From Streptomyces uncialis (GTDB lineage Bacteria > Actinomycetota > Actinomycetes > Streptomycetales > Streptomycetaceae), in contig NZ_LFBV01000001.1 of assembly GCF_001905345.1 (NCBI RefSeq), positions 1,375,321 through 1,439,320 of the forward strand: a stretch of DNA of 64,000 nucleotides, written 5' to 3'. Every line of letters begins with the position of its first letter. The stretch's first letter is position 1. Position numbers and translations under genes: made by a program. Shown here piece by piece: positions 55,404-63,594 of this stretch. Under the pieces are notes generated by a model. That model was not told the DNA's origin. It made no database searches and worked only from the letters and a program-made list of their open reading frames with translations.

Positions 55404-55470
55404 TCAAGTCCCGTTCGAGCGCGGTTCGAGGCGTACTCGACCGGCTCTCGACGGGGTGTGTTGTAGGGAT
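55404..55470 (+). promoter_or_regulatory. SARP operator with five 11-bp-spaced heptamers and -10 element
   Basis: TCAAGTC (55404), TCGAGCG (55415), TCGAGGC (55426), TCGACCG (55437) and TCGACGG (55448) repeat with exactly 11-base period. TAGGGA follows at about 55464, close to the 8-base gap known for DnrI/ActII-ORF4 promoters. It should control the SnoaL-like gene at 55602. Confidence 0.8.
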
Positions 55471-55601
55471 TGAGCAATACGGGAGAAGCTCGGCCGCTTC
55501 CGGGAGGAAGCGAGCCGTTCCGGTGAGCCTGCGCGGCGCTGTGCCGCGCGACGGGCCCGGGACGGTCGGACCGGTGCTCACCGAACTACGGAGGAAATGC
55601 C

Positions 55602-56012
55602 ATGGCGGAGCATTCGCCGACGGTGACGAAGCGTCTGTACGAGGCGCTGGACCGGTGCGACCTGGAGGCGCTCGTCGGGCTGTGCGACCCCGCGGTCGAG
55701 GTCGTCGCGCCCCCCTCGCTGCCCTGGGCGTGCGGCACCCGCACAGGTCTGGTCGGTGCCGTCGACTGCTTCACACGCGCGTTCGGGATGCTGGAGCGGA
55801 CCCGCTTCTCCGTCACCGAGATGCGGCCCACGGGCGACGACCGGATGACCGTCGTCGGGAACTGGTGGGGCCGGGTGCGGGACACCGGCCGTGAGTTCGA
55901 CGTCCGCTTCGTGCATCTGTGGACGTTCCGCCACGGCATGGTCGTCAAGGCCGAGGTCATCATCGACAGTGCCGGCATCCTGCGCGCCTTCGAGCCCGGA
56001 ACGGGCCCGTAG
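55602..56012 (+). CDS. SnoaL-like (NTF2-fold) protein
   Basis: A 136-aa protein of the SnoaL-like NTF2 fold: TKRLYEALDRCDLEALVGLCDPAVEV at the start, then FTRAFGMLERTRFSV, FVHLWTFRHGMVVKAEVIID. Members include aldol-type polyketide cyclases (SnoaL, AknH) and hydroxylase partners (AclR, SnoaL2). Cyclase or hydroxylation partner are both possible. GGAGG precedes the ATG. It stands alone behind a SARP-type promoter, which ties it to the polyketide pathway. Confidence 0.85.
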   Translation: MAEHSPTVTKRLYEALDRCDLEALVGLCDPAVEVVAPPSLPWACGTRTGLVGAVDCFTRAFGMLERTRFSVTEMRPTGDDRMTVVGNWWGRVRDTGREFDVRFVHLWTFRHGMVVKAEVIIDSAGILRAFEPGTGP

Positions 56013-56045
56013 GGACGTACCCCCACGTCCGGGAACCGGACGTAC

Positions 56046-56094
56046 GACGGCCGTGGCCGCGACGGGCATCTCGCCCGCCGCGGCCACGGCCGTC
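56046..56094. terminator. Hairpin terminator between convergent genes
   Basis: ACGGCCGTGGCCGCG pairs with CGCGGCCACGGCCGT, 15 bp, between the SnoaL-like stop (56012) and the peptidase stop (56123). Confidence 0.85.
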
Positions 56095-56122
56095 ACTGTC
56101 GTGCCCGTGCCGGTGCCGTGCC

Positions 56123-57697
56123 TCAGCCGAGGCCGGGCGCCGCCGCGAGCGGGGTGGGGGCCGACGGCTGCGGGGGCGGGCTCGCCTCGCAGTGGGCGTC
56201 CGGGCCCGCCGCCGAGGACGGCCGGGTGCCGTTGCGCAGATAGTCGGCGACGTACGTGTTCATGCACTGGTTGGCGTTGCCCGTGAGGGACGTACCGTGG
56301 AAGTTGCCGCCGCGCTCCAGGACGAACCGGGAGTCGGGGAACCGCTGGTGCGTCTCGTGGGCGCCGGCGACCGGGGTCGCCGCGTCGTTCTCCGCCTGCA
56401 CCAGCAGCATGTTCACACCGCTCGCGCCGACGTTCTGCTTCTGCCGGGGGAGCGCGGTCACCGGCCAGAAGGCGCACGGCGCGTTGTACCAGGCGTTGTG
56501 CCAGGTCATGAAGCGGAAGCCCTCGCCCTGCTGGCGGGTGTGGTCGGTCTTCCAGCGCTGCCAGTCACGCGGCCAGGCGGAGTCACGGCACTGGGTCGCC
56601 GCGTACATCGCGTAGGTGTTCTGCGCGCGGTAGTCGCCCGGCATGTGGTTGTCCCGCAGCCCCGCCGGGTTGCCCCGCAGCACCCAGTCGGCCAGCACCT
56701 CGGCGTGGTAGCTCCAGATGTAGGTGCGGTAGCCGTTCACGATGAAGATGTCGTTGTACTCGGCCGGACCGATCTTCCCGTCGATCGGGGCGGCACGGAG
56801 CTTGTCCATGCCCTTGTAGTAGTTCGCCTCGACCTCCGCCCTGGTCGCGCCCAGGTGGTACACCGAGTCGTGCCGGGCGATCCAGTCGAAGTAGATCTCG
56901 GCGCGCTTCTGGAACGCCACGTTCTGGTCGAGGCCGCCCTGGTAGCCGACCGTGCTCGGCCGCACCACACCGTCCAGCACCATCCGGCGCACCCGGTTCG
57001 GGTACAGCGTGGCGTAGACCGAACCGAGGTACGTGCCGTACGAGTAGCCGAGGTAGTTGATCCGCTCCTGGCCCAGCGCCCGGCGGATCAGGTCCATGTC
57101 GTGGGCCATGTCCTTGGTGCCGAGGTGCTTGAGCGAGGCGCCGTACTTGCGGCTGCAACTGTCGGCGAAGGCGCGGGCCCGGTCGAGCCATTCCCGCTCC
57201 TGCGCGGCCGTGCGCGGCACATAGTCCGGCCGGGCCTTCGCCGGGTACAGATAGTCCGGGTCGCAGGTGATCTTCGGCTCGCTGGCCCCGACCCCGCGCG
57301 GGTCGAAGCCGATCCAGTCGTACGTGGAGCCGACGTCCTTCGGCAGCCCGGTGGTGCCGTCGGCGAACCGGGTGGGCAGGTCGCGCCCGATGGTGCCGGG
57401 CCACTGGCCGCGGTTGAGCAGTACGGCGCCCTGGTACTTCTTCGCCGGTGAGGTGTGCTTGGCCCGCGTCAGTTCCAGGGTGATCTTCCGGCCCTCCGGC
57501 CGGCTGTGGTCGAGCGGCACCTTGAGCGAGCCGCACTCCAGCCCCATGAGGTAGTCACCCATGAGCGGGTCGTTGGCCGGACAGGGGGCCCACGCGATGG
57601 TGCCCACCCGCGGTCCGGCCGGCGCCTCCTGGGGTATCACCACCTGTGCGCCCACCAGGACGGCCGCGGCCGCCGTGATCACGACGAATCTCTTCAT
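56123..57697 (-). CDS. Secreted alpha/beta-hydrolase peptidase (SlpD/tripeptidyl aminopeptidase family)
   Basis: A 524-aa protein with an N-terminal signal peptide (MKRFVVITAAAAVLVGAQVV). The nucleophile is Ser219 in LGYSYG; the acid and His lie in the C-terminal TAP-like domain (VQAENDAATP; GNFHG). In this family the oxyanion segment normally reads NPGGPGGSG, but here it is LLNRGQWPGTIG, so peptidase activity may be altered. Several Cys suggest disulfides outside the cell. It could process an exported peptide or product, or be an ordinary secreted peptidase. Confidence 0.85.
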   Translation of the reverse strand: MKRFVVITAAAAVLVGAQVVIPQEAPAGPRVGTIAWAPCPANDPLMGDYLMGLECGSLKVPLDHSRPEGRKITLELTRAKHTSPAKKYQGAVLLNRGQWPGTIGRDLPTRFADGTTGLPKDVGSTYDWIGFDPRGVGASEPKITCDPDYLYPAKARPDYVPRTAAQEREWLDRARAFADSCSRKYGASLKHLGTKDMAHDMDLIRRALGQERINYLGYSYGTYLGSVYATLYPNRVRRMVLDGVVRPSTVGYQGGLDQNVAFQKRAEIYFDWIARHDSVYHLGATRAEVEANYYKGMDKLRAAPIDGKIGPAEYNDIFIVNGYRTYIWSYHAEVLADWVLRGNPAGLRDNHMPGDYRAQNTYAMYAATQCRDSAWPRDWQRWKTDHTRQQGEGFRFMTWHNAWYNAPCAFWPVTALPRQKQNVGASGVNMLLVQAENDAATPVAGAHETHQRFPDSRFVLERGGNFHGTSLTGNANQCMNTYVADYLRNGTRPSSAAGPDAHCEASPPPQPSAPTPLAAAPGLG

Positions 57698-58153
57698 TCA
57701 TACCCCCGTGGTCGAGCGCGGGCTCGTCGAACGAGTCCGGACAGCAGAAAGTAGGCGTGGGGGGTGGCGCGAAGACAACCATGGGGGTACGTGGCCTGTC
57801 CAATCGCAACAGGCCATCTTGGAAGCCGAGTTGTCGCCATCCGTCGGGTGGCGGGTGGGCCGCCGGAGGCCCGGCCCGGCCGCGGACCGGCGAAACCGCT
57901 GTGACCAGGCATGCCGGTTGAGTGACATCGGTACGGTCGCCGCCGGTCAGGGGGGCGGGAGCGGGGTGCGGGGCCGTCGGGGGCCGGGTGCCTTTCGAGC
58001 CATCCCGGCCCCGGTCGCGGTCGGGTTCCCTGCGGGCCGGGTGATATCCCCCACACACAGAACCGGCCGCTCAACTCCGTTGGGGGCGAACCGGATCGCG
58101 TCGCGCACGAGGTATGTGGCGTGTGCTCACAGCGGTGTTCGTCAGCAGGCGGC
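57698..58153. promoter_or_regulatory. Intergenic region with 8-bp inverted repeat
   Basis: About 450 bases without a convincing gene. TGGCCTGT (57792) and ACAGGCCA (57809) form a perfect 8-bp inverted repeat with a 9-base spacer ~95-120 bases upstream of the secreted peptidase start. Confidence 0.5.
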
Positions 58154-59329
58154 TCAACTCGTTCCGGATACGCGCAGGTTCTCCATCATTCCCACCACCT
58201 CGGCGGGTGTCGGGAGCCCGGCGATCTCGTCCGCGAGGTCCCTGGCCCGGCGTGCGTAGCCGGGGGTGCCGAGGATCTCCAGGCAGCCCGCGGCGACCAG
58301 CTCGCCCGGGTCCTCGTCCGGATGGTCGTCCGGTGTCACGGTCAGGGCCGCACCGGAGCCGGTCAGGGCCGCGGCGATGAGCCGCGTATGGGTGTTGGGG
58401 GGCATCAGCAGCTGCGGTACGCCCGCGGCCATGATGGTCATGGCGGTGGTGGCGCCCCCGTGGGTGACCGCGAGATCGCAGGTGGGGGTCACCGCGTCGA
58501 GCGGGAGCCATCCGATACGGACGCCGTCCGGCAGGGCGCCGAGCCGCTGGGCGACCTCTTCGGGCGCCGCGATCACCACCTCGGCCCCCGCCCCGGTCAG
58601 CCGGTCCACCAGCAGCCGCAGCGAGTCGCCGGGGAGCATCAGGAAGTGGGTGCCCGAGGTGATGAGCACCCGGGGACGGTCCACCGGGCGGGTGTACATC
58701 CAGCTCTTCAGCCTGCGTTGGGGGTTCCTCGGGATGAACCGCATCGGCTGCGCGTCCGGCGCCCCGGGCGGGCGCAGCGAAGGCGGGCAGACATCGATGA
58801 ACAGATCGGGCTCCGGTAGCCTGGCCGACCCCAGGCGTGCCAGCTCGGGCCGCAGCCCCTCCTCGGCCCCGACGTCGATGCCGGTGACCGGGATCGCCAG
58901 GTACTCGGCGTGCCGGACGTACGGGACCTTCAGGCGGGTGGCGAGCAGCCCCGCCGCGTAGCTCATCGAACTGCCGACGACCAGGTCGGGCGGCCAGTCC
59001 TCGGCCAGCCGGTACAGGGTGTCCAGCTCGGCGACGGCCATCCGGGCCAGCCCGTGACCGGTGGTGGTCAACTCGGCTTCGGTGTCGGGGCCGTGCGCGT
59101 CGTTCGGGGTGTCCGAGGGGGCGTCGCCCGGGTCGCCGGCCGTCATGAAGTGCCGGATCGTCTCGGGCAGGACGGAGACCGTGGGCACCCCGATGGCCTC
59201 CGCCGCCTCCATCAGCGGCTCGTTGGTGGCCAGCAGGATCTCGTGACCGGCGTTCTGCGCGGCCGTCACGAGCGGGGCGACCGCGGAGAGGGTCACATGG
59301 CTGCCGGTGATGAGGAACAGGATCTTCAT
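58154..59329 (-). CDS. Glycosyltransferase 2 (GT-B, GT1 family)
   Basis: A 391-aa protein of usual length, paralogous to glycosyltransferase 1: MKILFLITGSHVTLSAVAPLV, MYTRPVDRPRVLITSGTHF, and donor-site LAVTHGGATTAMTIMAAGVPQL. It should attach a second deoxysugar to the aglycone or to the first sugar. Upstream it shares with glycosyltransferase 1 the leader motif CGCCGTCTCACGGGAAGC and a hairpin with the GTTCGACTG core. The O-methyltransferase gene lies upstream on the same strand. Confidence 0.92.
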   Translation of the reverse strand: MKILFLITGSHVTLSAVAPLVTAAQNAGHEILLATNEPLMEAAEAIGVPTVSVLPETIRHFMTAGDPGDAPSDTPNDAHGPDTEAELTTTGHGLARMAVAELDTLYRLAEDWPPDLVVGSSMSYAAGLLATRLKVPYVRHAEYLAIPVTGIDVGAEEGLRPELARLGSARLPEPDLFIDVCPPSLRPPGAPDAQPMRFIPRNPQRRLKSWMYTRPVDRPRVLITSGTHFLMLPGDSLRLLVDRLTGAGAEVVIAAPEEVAQRLGALPDGVRIGWLPLDAVTPTCDLAVTHGGATTAMTIMAAGVPQLLMPPNTHTRLIAAALTGSGAALTVTPDDHPDEDPGELVAAGCLEILGTPGYARRARDLADEIAGLPTPAEVVGMMENLRVSGTS

Positions 59330-59443
59330 GGATTTCGGGCGCTTCCCGTGAGACGGCGAGGGCGGCGGACGTGGTGGCGGACGTGACGCACGCGTCTGAC
59401 GTGATGGACGCGTCGGGCATGACGGGCCTGCGGCGGGCCGGAG

Positions 59444-59485
59444 CGGGCCGTTCGACTGCGTGGGATCGGCAGTCGAACGGGCCCG
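59444..59485 (-). terminator. Hairpin between O-methyltransferase and glycosyltransferase 2 genes
   Basis: CGGGCCGTTCGACTGC pairs with GCAGTCGAACGGGCCCG (one bulge) around a 9-base loop; the core matches the hairpin at 27345. Confidence 0.78.
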
Positions 59486-59507
59486 CGCCCGGCCGGGTGC
59501 CGCGCTC

Positions 59508-60494
59508 TCAGCTCGGACGGCTCTCGATGATGAAGTGCCCGGACGGGCTCTCGCCCGACGCCGAGACGGTCAGCCCGGCCTCCGCGGCCAGTACCCGGAA
59601 CTCGTCCAGGCTGCGCGGCTTGCCGCCGGTCATCACCATCAGCAGCAGCCCGCCCTTGCCGGCCGCCCGGTCGGCGGACACGCCGCCGACCACGACGACC
59701 CGGCCGTTCGGCGCGGCGGCCTCGGCGCACCGGGTGAGCAGCCGGGTGGCCTCCTCGTCGGGCCAGTCCAGCAGCACGGACTGGATCAGATAGACGTCGG
59801 CCCCGGCGGGGAGCGGTTCGAAGAAGCTCTGCGGCGCGACCGTGGCGCGGTCGGCCACCCCGGCGGGCCCGAAAATCTCCCCGGAGCGGGCGACGGTACG
59901 GGGCAGATCGACCAGGGTGCCGTGGACATGGGGCCGGGCGCGCAGGATCTCGGCGAGCATCGCGCCGGTGCCGCCGCCGACGTCCACGACATGGCGGACG
60001 TCCGCCCAGTCGGCGTCGTGCACGAGGACCGCCGGGTCCGGCACATGACGGCCCTCGACCATCATCGAGTCGTAGCTCTCCGCGAGGCCGGGATGGGCGT
60101 CCAGGTCCTCCCAGAACGGCAGCCCGAAGACGCCCTGGTAGGTGGGGCGGCCACTGCGTACGGCGTCGAGCAGCCCGGTCCAGGCACCGGCCAGCCGGCC
60201 GCCGTGGCCGTCGAGGTTGAGTCCGCCGCGCAGCGGGCCGGGCTCCAGGAAGACCCGGGCCGCCTCGTTGAGCGTGAACTCGTCCTCGGCGGGCTCCTCG
60301 AAGAGGCCGTTCGCCACGAGACGGCGCAGCACCCGGGCCAGTGACTCACCGTCGCAGTCGGTCCGCCGGGCCAGTTCGCCGACCTTCGTGACGCCGTCCG
60401 CCATGTGCTCGGCGACGCCCAGGGTCACCACCACGCGCACGCACCAGGGGGTCGCCAGATCGCTCAGCGCCCAGAGATCCACATTGTCCGACAC
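59508..60494 (-). CDS. SAM-dependent O-methyltransferase (DnrK/TcmN family)
   Basis: A 328-aa methyltransferase: an N-terminal dimerisation helical domain (~1-90), SAM motif VVDVGGGTGAML (~165), and the substrate-side phrase YLIQSVLLDWPDEEATRLL. Family members methylate phenolic or carboxyl oxygens of aromatic polyketides. The minus-strand start at 60494 diverges from the second O-methyltransferase, with the tandem TTCAACC repeats between them. Confidence 0.9.
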   Translation of the reverse strand: MSDNVDLWALSDLATPWCVRVVVTLGVAEHMADGVTKVGELARRTDCDGESLARVLRRLVANGLFEEPAEDEFTLNEAARVFLEPGPLRGGLNLDGHGGRLAGAWTGLLDAVRSGRPTYQGVFGLPFWEDLDAHPGLAESYDSMMVEGRHVPDPAVLVHDADWADVRHVVDVGGGTGAMLAEILRARPHVHGTLVDLPRTVARSGEIFGPAGVADRATVAPQSFFEPLPAGADVYLIQSVLLDWPDEEATRLLTRCAEAAAPNGRVVVVGGVSADRAAGKGGLLLMVMTGGKPRSLDEFRVLAAEAGLTVSASGESPSGHFIIESRPS

Positions 60495-60811
60495 TTCTTG
60501 CCTCCATGGTGATTGGGGCCTGCCCGTGTCAAGACAGTAGAGAGGGGGACGGCGGCGTCACCACTGAATCCGGGAATGCGCGTTCAACCGGGACCGGAAA
60601 CGCGTTCAACCGGCGACAGGAATACGCGTTCAACCGGTGAGCGGAATGCGTGTTCAACCGGGGCGGGAATGCGCGTCCGGCCGGGGACGGTAACAGGCGT
60701 TCAACCGGGGAGCGGTGGGAATCCGGAAGTTGTGGGCGGGAACCCGCCGACCTATCGTCGGCAACCTGAGGCCGACAATTCCTCAGGGCCACGAATTCCG
60801 GAGGTATTCCC
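60495..60811. promoter_or_regulatory. Divergent promoter region with six tandem TTCAACCG-type repeats
   Basis: TTCAACCG occurs at 60583, 60605, 60629, 60653 and 60700; a diverged copy (GTCCGGCC) fills the place near 60676. Spacing is 22-24 bases, about two helical turns. Each copy is embedded in a GAATGCGCG...CCGGGG frame. No gene is present. Such phased copies between two divergent methyltransferase genes look like an operator array for one activator. Confidence 0.75.
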
Positions 60812-61840
60812 ATGTCCGCAGTGCCCGCCGCACGGGACCAGTCTGCCGCGTACTCGTTGCTCGATCTGATCCAAGGCTCGGTGATCACCCAGGCGATCTC
60901 CGTCGCGGCGAGGCTCGGCATGGCCGATGTGCTCGCCGAAGGGCCGCTGACCGCCGAGGACATAGCCAAGCGGGTCGGCTCCGACCCCGACGCGACGTAC
61001 CGGCTGCTGCGCACGCTCTCGGGCTTCTCGGTGTTCGCCGTCCAGCCCGACGGCCGGTACGCGCTGACGCCGATGGCCCAGGCGCTGAGGGAGGACGCGC
61101 CGGACTCCATGCGCGGCCTCGCCATGCTGATGGGCCACCCGCTGCACTGGGAGGAATTCGGTCATCTGATCTCCTCCGTGCGTACCGGCGAGGCGAACCT
61201 GCCGAAGCTGCGCGGCAAGGGCGCGTACGAATTCCTCATGTCGAACCAGGAGTACGCGGCGGAGTTCTTCGGGGGCATGCGCAGCATGTCCGAGTCGGAA
61301 TGCGACCCGGTCGTCGCGGCGTACGACTTCACCCCGTTCCGCAGGATCGTGGACGTCGTCGGGGGGCGCGGCACCCTGCTGTCCACGATTCTCGGGCAGG
61401 CGACCGGGGCCCAGGGCATCCTGTTCGACCAGGAGGCCGCCACCGCGGACGCCCCGGCGGTGCTCACGGCGGCCGGTGTCGCGGACCGGGTGACCGTCGA
61501 GAACGGCGGCTACTTCGACAAGCTGCCGGTGGGCGCGGACGCGTATGTGCTGAAGCACATCCTGCACGACTTCGCGGAGCCCGACTGCGTCCAGATGCTG
61601 AAGAACGTCCGGGAGGCGATCGCCCCCGACGGGAAGATGCTCGTGATCGAGTACGTGCTCAACGAGAACAACGAGCGGCACTACGGCAACATCATCGACC
61701 TCTGGCTCCTGCTGCTCCTCGGTGCCAAGGAGCGCACGCTGCCGCAGTACACCGAGCTGTTCGCCAAGGCGGGCCTGAAGGTCACCAGGTCGATCGCCAC
61801 CACCTCCCCGGTCTCGATCATCGAGGCGGTTCCCGTCTGA
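60812..61840 (+). CDS. SAM-dependent O-methyltransferase 2
   Basis: A 342-aa methyltransferase of the same family: LLDLIQGSVITQAISVAARLGMADVLA in the N-terminal domain, SAM motif VDVVGGRGTLL (a Val replaces the second Gly of the usual DVGGG), and YVLKHILHDFAEPDC. Good GGAGG site before the ATG. It methylates a phenol or carboxyl of the aglycone (inference). It is probably co-transcribed with the monooxygenase at 61998. Confidence 0.9.
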   Translation: MSAVPAARDQSAAYSLLDLIQGSVITQAISVAARLGMADVLAEGPLTAEDIAKRVGSDPDATYRLLRTLSGFSVFAVQPDGRYALTPMAQALREDAPDSMRGLAMLMGHPLHWEEFGHLISSVRTGEANLPKLRGKGAYEFLMSNQEYAAEFFGGMRSMSESECDPVVAAYDFTPFRRIVDVVGGRGTLLSTILGQATGAQGILFDQEAATADAPAVLTAAGVADRVTVENGGYFDKLPVGADAYVLKHILHDFAEPDCVQMLKNVREAIAPDGKMLVIEYVLNENNERHYGNIIDLWLLLLLGAKERTLPQYTELFAKAGLKVTRSIATTSPVSIIEAVPV

Positions 61841-61853
61841 GACCCACCGGCCC

Positions 61854-61922
61854 GGGTCCCGGGGCCCACGGCCCGGCTCCCGCCGCCCGGTACCTGGTGC
61901 TGAGCGCCGGGCCCCGGGACCC
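61854..61922 (+). other. Long-range 14-bp stem in mRNA between genes
   Basis: GGGTCCCGGGGCCC (61854) pairs perfectly with GGGCCCCGGGACCC (61909), enclosing ~41 bases. It lies between the O-methyltransferase stop and the next gene and may act as an attenuator or RNA-stability element. Confidence 0.5.
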
Positions 61923-61997
61923 GGCGCCGGACCCCACCGCTCGTCAGCCCCGCCCGCATGCCCCCGCGCATGCCCCGCTCGAAGCCGAGGACAGGAA

Positions 61998-63566
61998 GTG
62001 GATGTAGTGGACACGGATGTGATCGTTGTCGGCGCCGGGCCCACGGGGCTGATGCTCGCGAGCGAGCTCCGGCTCGGCGGCGCGGACGTCATCGTCGTCG
62101 AACGGCTCGCCGAGCGCAGCTGGGAGTCGCGCGGGATCGGGTTCACCGCGCGCGCCGCCGAGGTGTTCCACCAGCGCGGACTGCTGGAGCGGCTGGAGAA
62201 CACCGAGATCACCCGGCAGGGGCACTTCGGCGGGCTGCCGGTCGACTACGGGGTGCTGGAGGGCTCGCACTTCGGGGTCCGCGGCGCACCCCAGTACAAG
62301 ATCGAGGAGATGCTGGAGAAGCGGGCCCTGGAGCTCGGGGTGTCCGTGCACCGCGGATTCCGGGTGACCGGGCTGGCCGACACCGGGGACGGCGTCACCG
62401 CGACCGTGGAGGGGCCCGACGGCCGTGCCGAGTACGCGGCCCGCTATCTGGTGGGCTGCGACGGCGGCCGGAGCACCGTCAGGAAACTCGCGGGCTTCGG
62501 CTTCCCCGGCTCCGACGCCACCCGCGAGATGTATCTGGCCGACGTCAGCGGCTGCCGTATCCGGCCACGGCCGATCGGTGAACTGCTGCCGAACGGCATG
62601 GTGATGGCGGCCGGTCTGGAGGAGGGCTTCTTCCGCATCATCGTGTGCGAGAACGGCACCCCGCCGGACAAGGACCGGCAGGCCGGCTTCGCCGATGTGG
62701 CGGACGCGTGGCAGCGGCTCACCGGCGAGTCGATCCACGGCGGACAGGCCCGCTGGGTGAGCAGCTTCACCGACGCGACCCGGCAGGCCGCCGAGTACCG
62801 GCGCGGCCGGGTGCTGCTCGCCGGGGACGCCGCCCATATCCATCTCCCGGCCGGCGGCCAGGGGCTGAGCATCGGGGTGCAGGACGCGGTCAACCTCGGC
62901 TGGAAGCTGGCCGCGACGGTCACCGGCCGGGCCCCCGAGGCCCTGCTCGACACCTACCACAGCGAGCGGCACCCCGTCGGTGAGCGGGTCCTGCGCAACA
63001 CCCGCGCCCAGGGCACGCTCAACCTCAGCGGCACCCCGGCCGCACCGCTGCGGGACGTGATGTCCGAGCTGATCGCGCTCCCGGCGGTGGCCCGGCATCT
63101 GTCCGGCATGGTCAGCGGGTTCGACATCCGCTACGACGTGGGGGAGCGGGGCCACCCGCTGGCCGGTGCCCGGATGGCCGACCGTGAGCTGGAACTCGCC
63201 GACGGCGGCACCGACCGGATCGCGCGGCTGCTGCACCCGGCGCGCGGCGTCCTGATCACCGCCGACGGCTCCGGGGGGACCGGCCGGGCCGCCGAAGGCT
63301 GGGCCGACCGCGTCGACGTGGTGCGGGTGAAGGGCTTCCCGGCCGGACCCGAGGAAGGACCGGCCGCGACGGAGTCGGTGCTGCTCCGCCCCGACGGACA
63401 CGTCGCCTGGGCCGCGCCCGGCGGGGGCCGCCTCACCGAGGCCCTGGAGCGCTGGTTCGGCCCGGCCGGCAGAACCCCCGGCACCGAGGCCGCGCCCGGC
63501 ACCTCCGACACCGCGCCCGATACCGGTACCGCCTCCGGTCCCCAGCAACTGACTTCCGCCGGTTAG
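61998..63566 (+). CDS. FAD-dependent aromatic monooxygenase 3
   Basis: A 522-aa class A hydroxylase related to monooxygenases 1 and 2: VVGAGPTGLMLASELRLGG, YLVGCDGGRSTVRKLAG, and VLLAGDAAHIHLPAGGQGLSIGVQDA. It keeps the canonical second FAD segment, so it is likely an active hydroxylase or Baeyer-Villiger-type oxygenase on the core. A ~40-aa Thr/Ala/Pro tail follows the domain. GTG at 61998 is used; GTG 62007 is possible. The aromatase/cyclase follows after 28 bases. Confidence 0.92.
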   Translation: MDVVDTDVIVVGAGPTGLMLASELRLGGADVIVVERLAERSWESRGIGFTARAAEVFHQRGLLERLENTEITRQGHFGGLPVDYGVLEGSHFGVRGAPQYKIEEMLEKRALELGVSVHRGFRVTGLADTGDGVTATVEGPDGRAEYAARYLVGCDGGRSTVRKLAGFGFPGSDATREMYLADVSGCRIRPRPIGELLPNGMVMAAGLEEGFFRIIVCENGTPPDKDRQAGFADVADAWQRLTGESIHGGQARWVSSFTDATRQAAEYRRGRVLLAGDAAHIHLPAGGQGLSIGVQDAVNLGWKLAATVTGRAPEALLDTYHSERHPVGERVLRNTRAQGTLNLSGTPAAPLRDVMSELIALPAVARHLSGMVSGFDIRYDVGERGHPLAGARMADRELELADGGTDRIARLLHPARGVLITADGSGGTGRAAEGWADRVDVVRVKGFPAGPEEGPAATESVLLRPDGHVAWAAPGGGRLTEALERWFGPAGRTPGTEAAPGTSDTAPDTGTASGPQQLTSAG

Positions 63567-63594
63567 CCGTTCCGTGACGCAGAGGAGAAGAATC

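Noticed and set aside
60583..60707. Coding minisatellite
   Set aside because: Unit lengths vary (22-24 bases, not multiples of three) and the region lies between two divergent start codons, so it is regulatory rather than coding.
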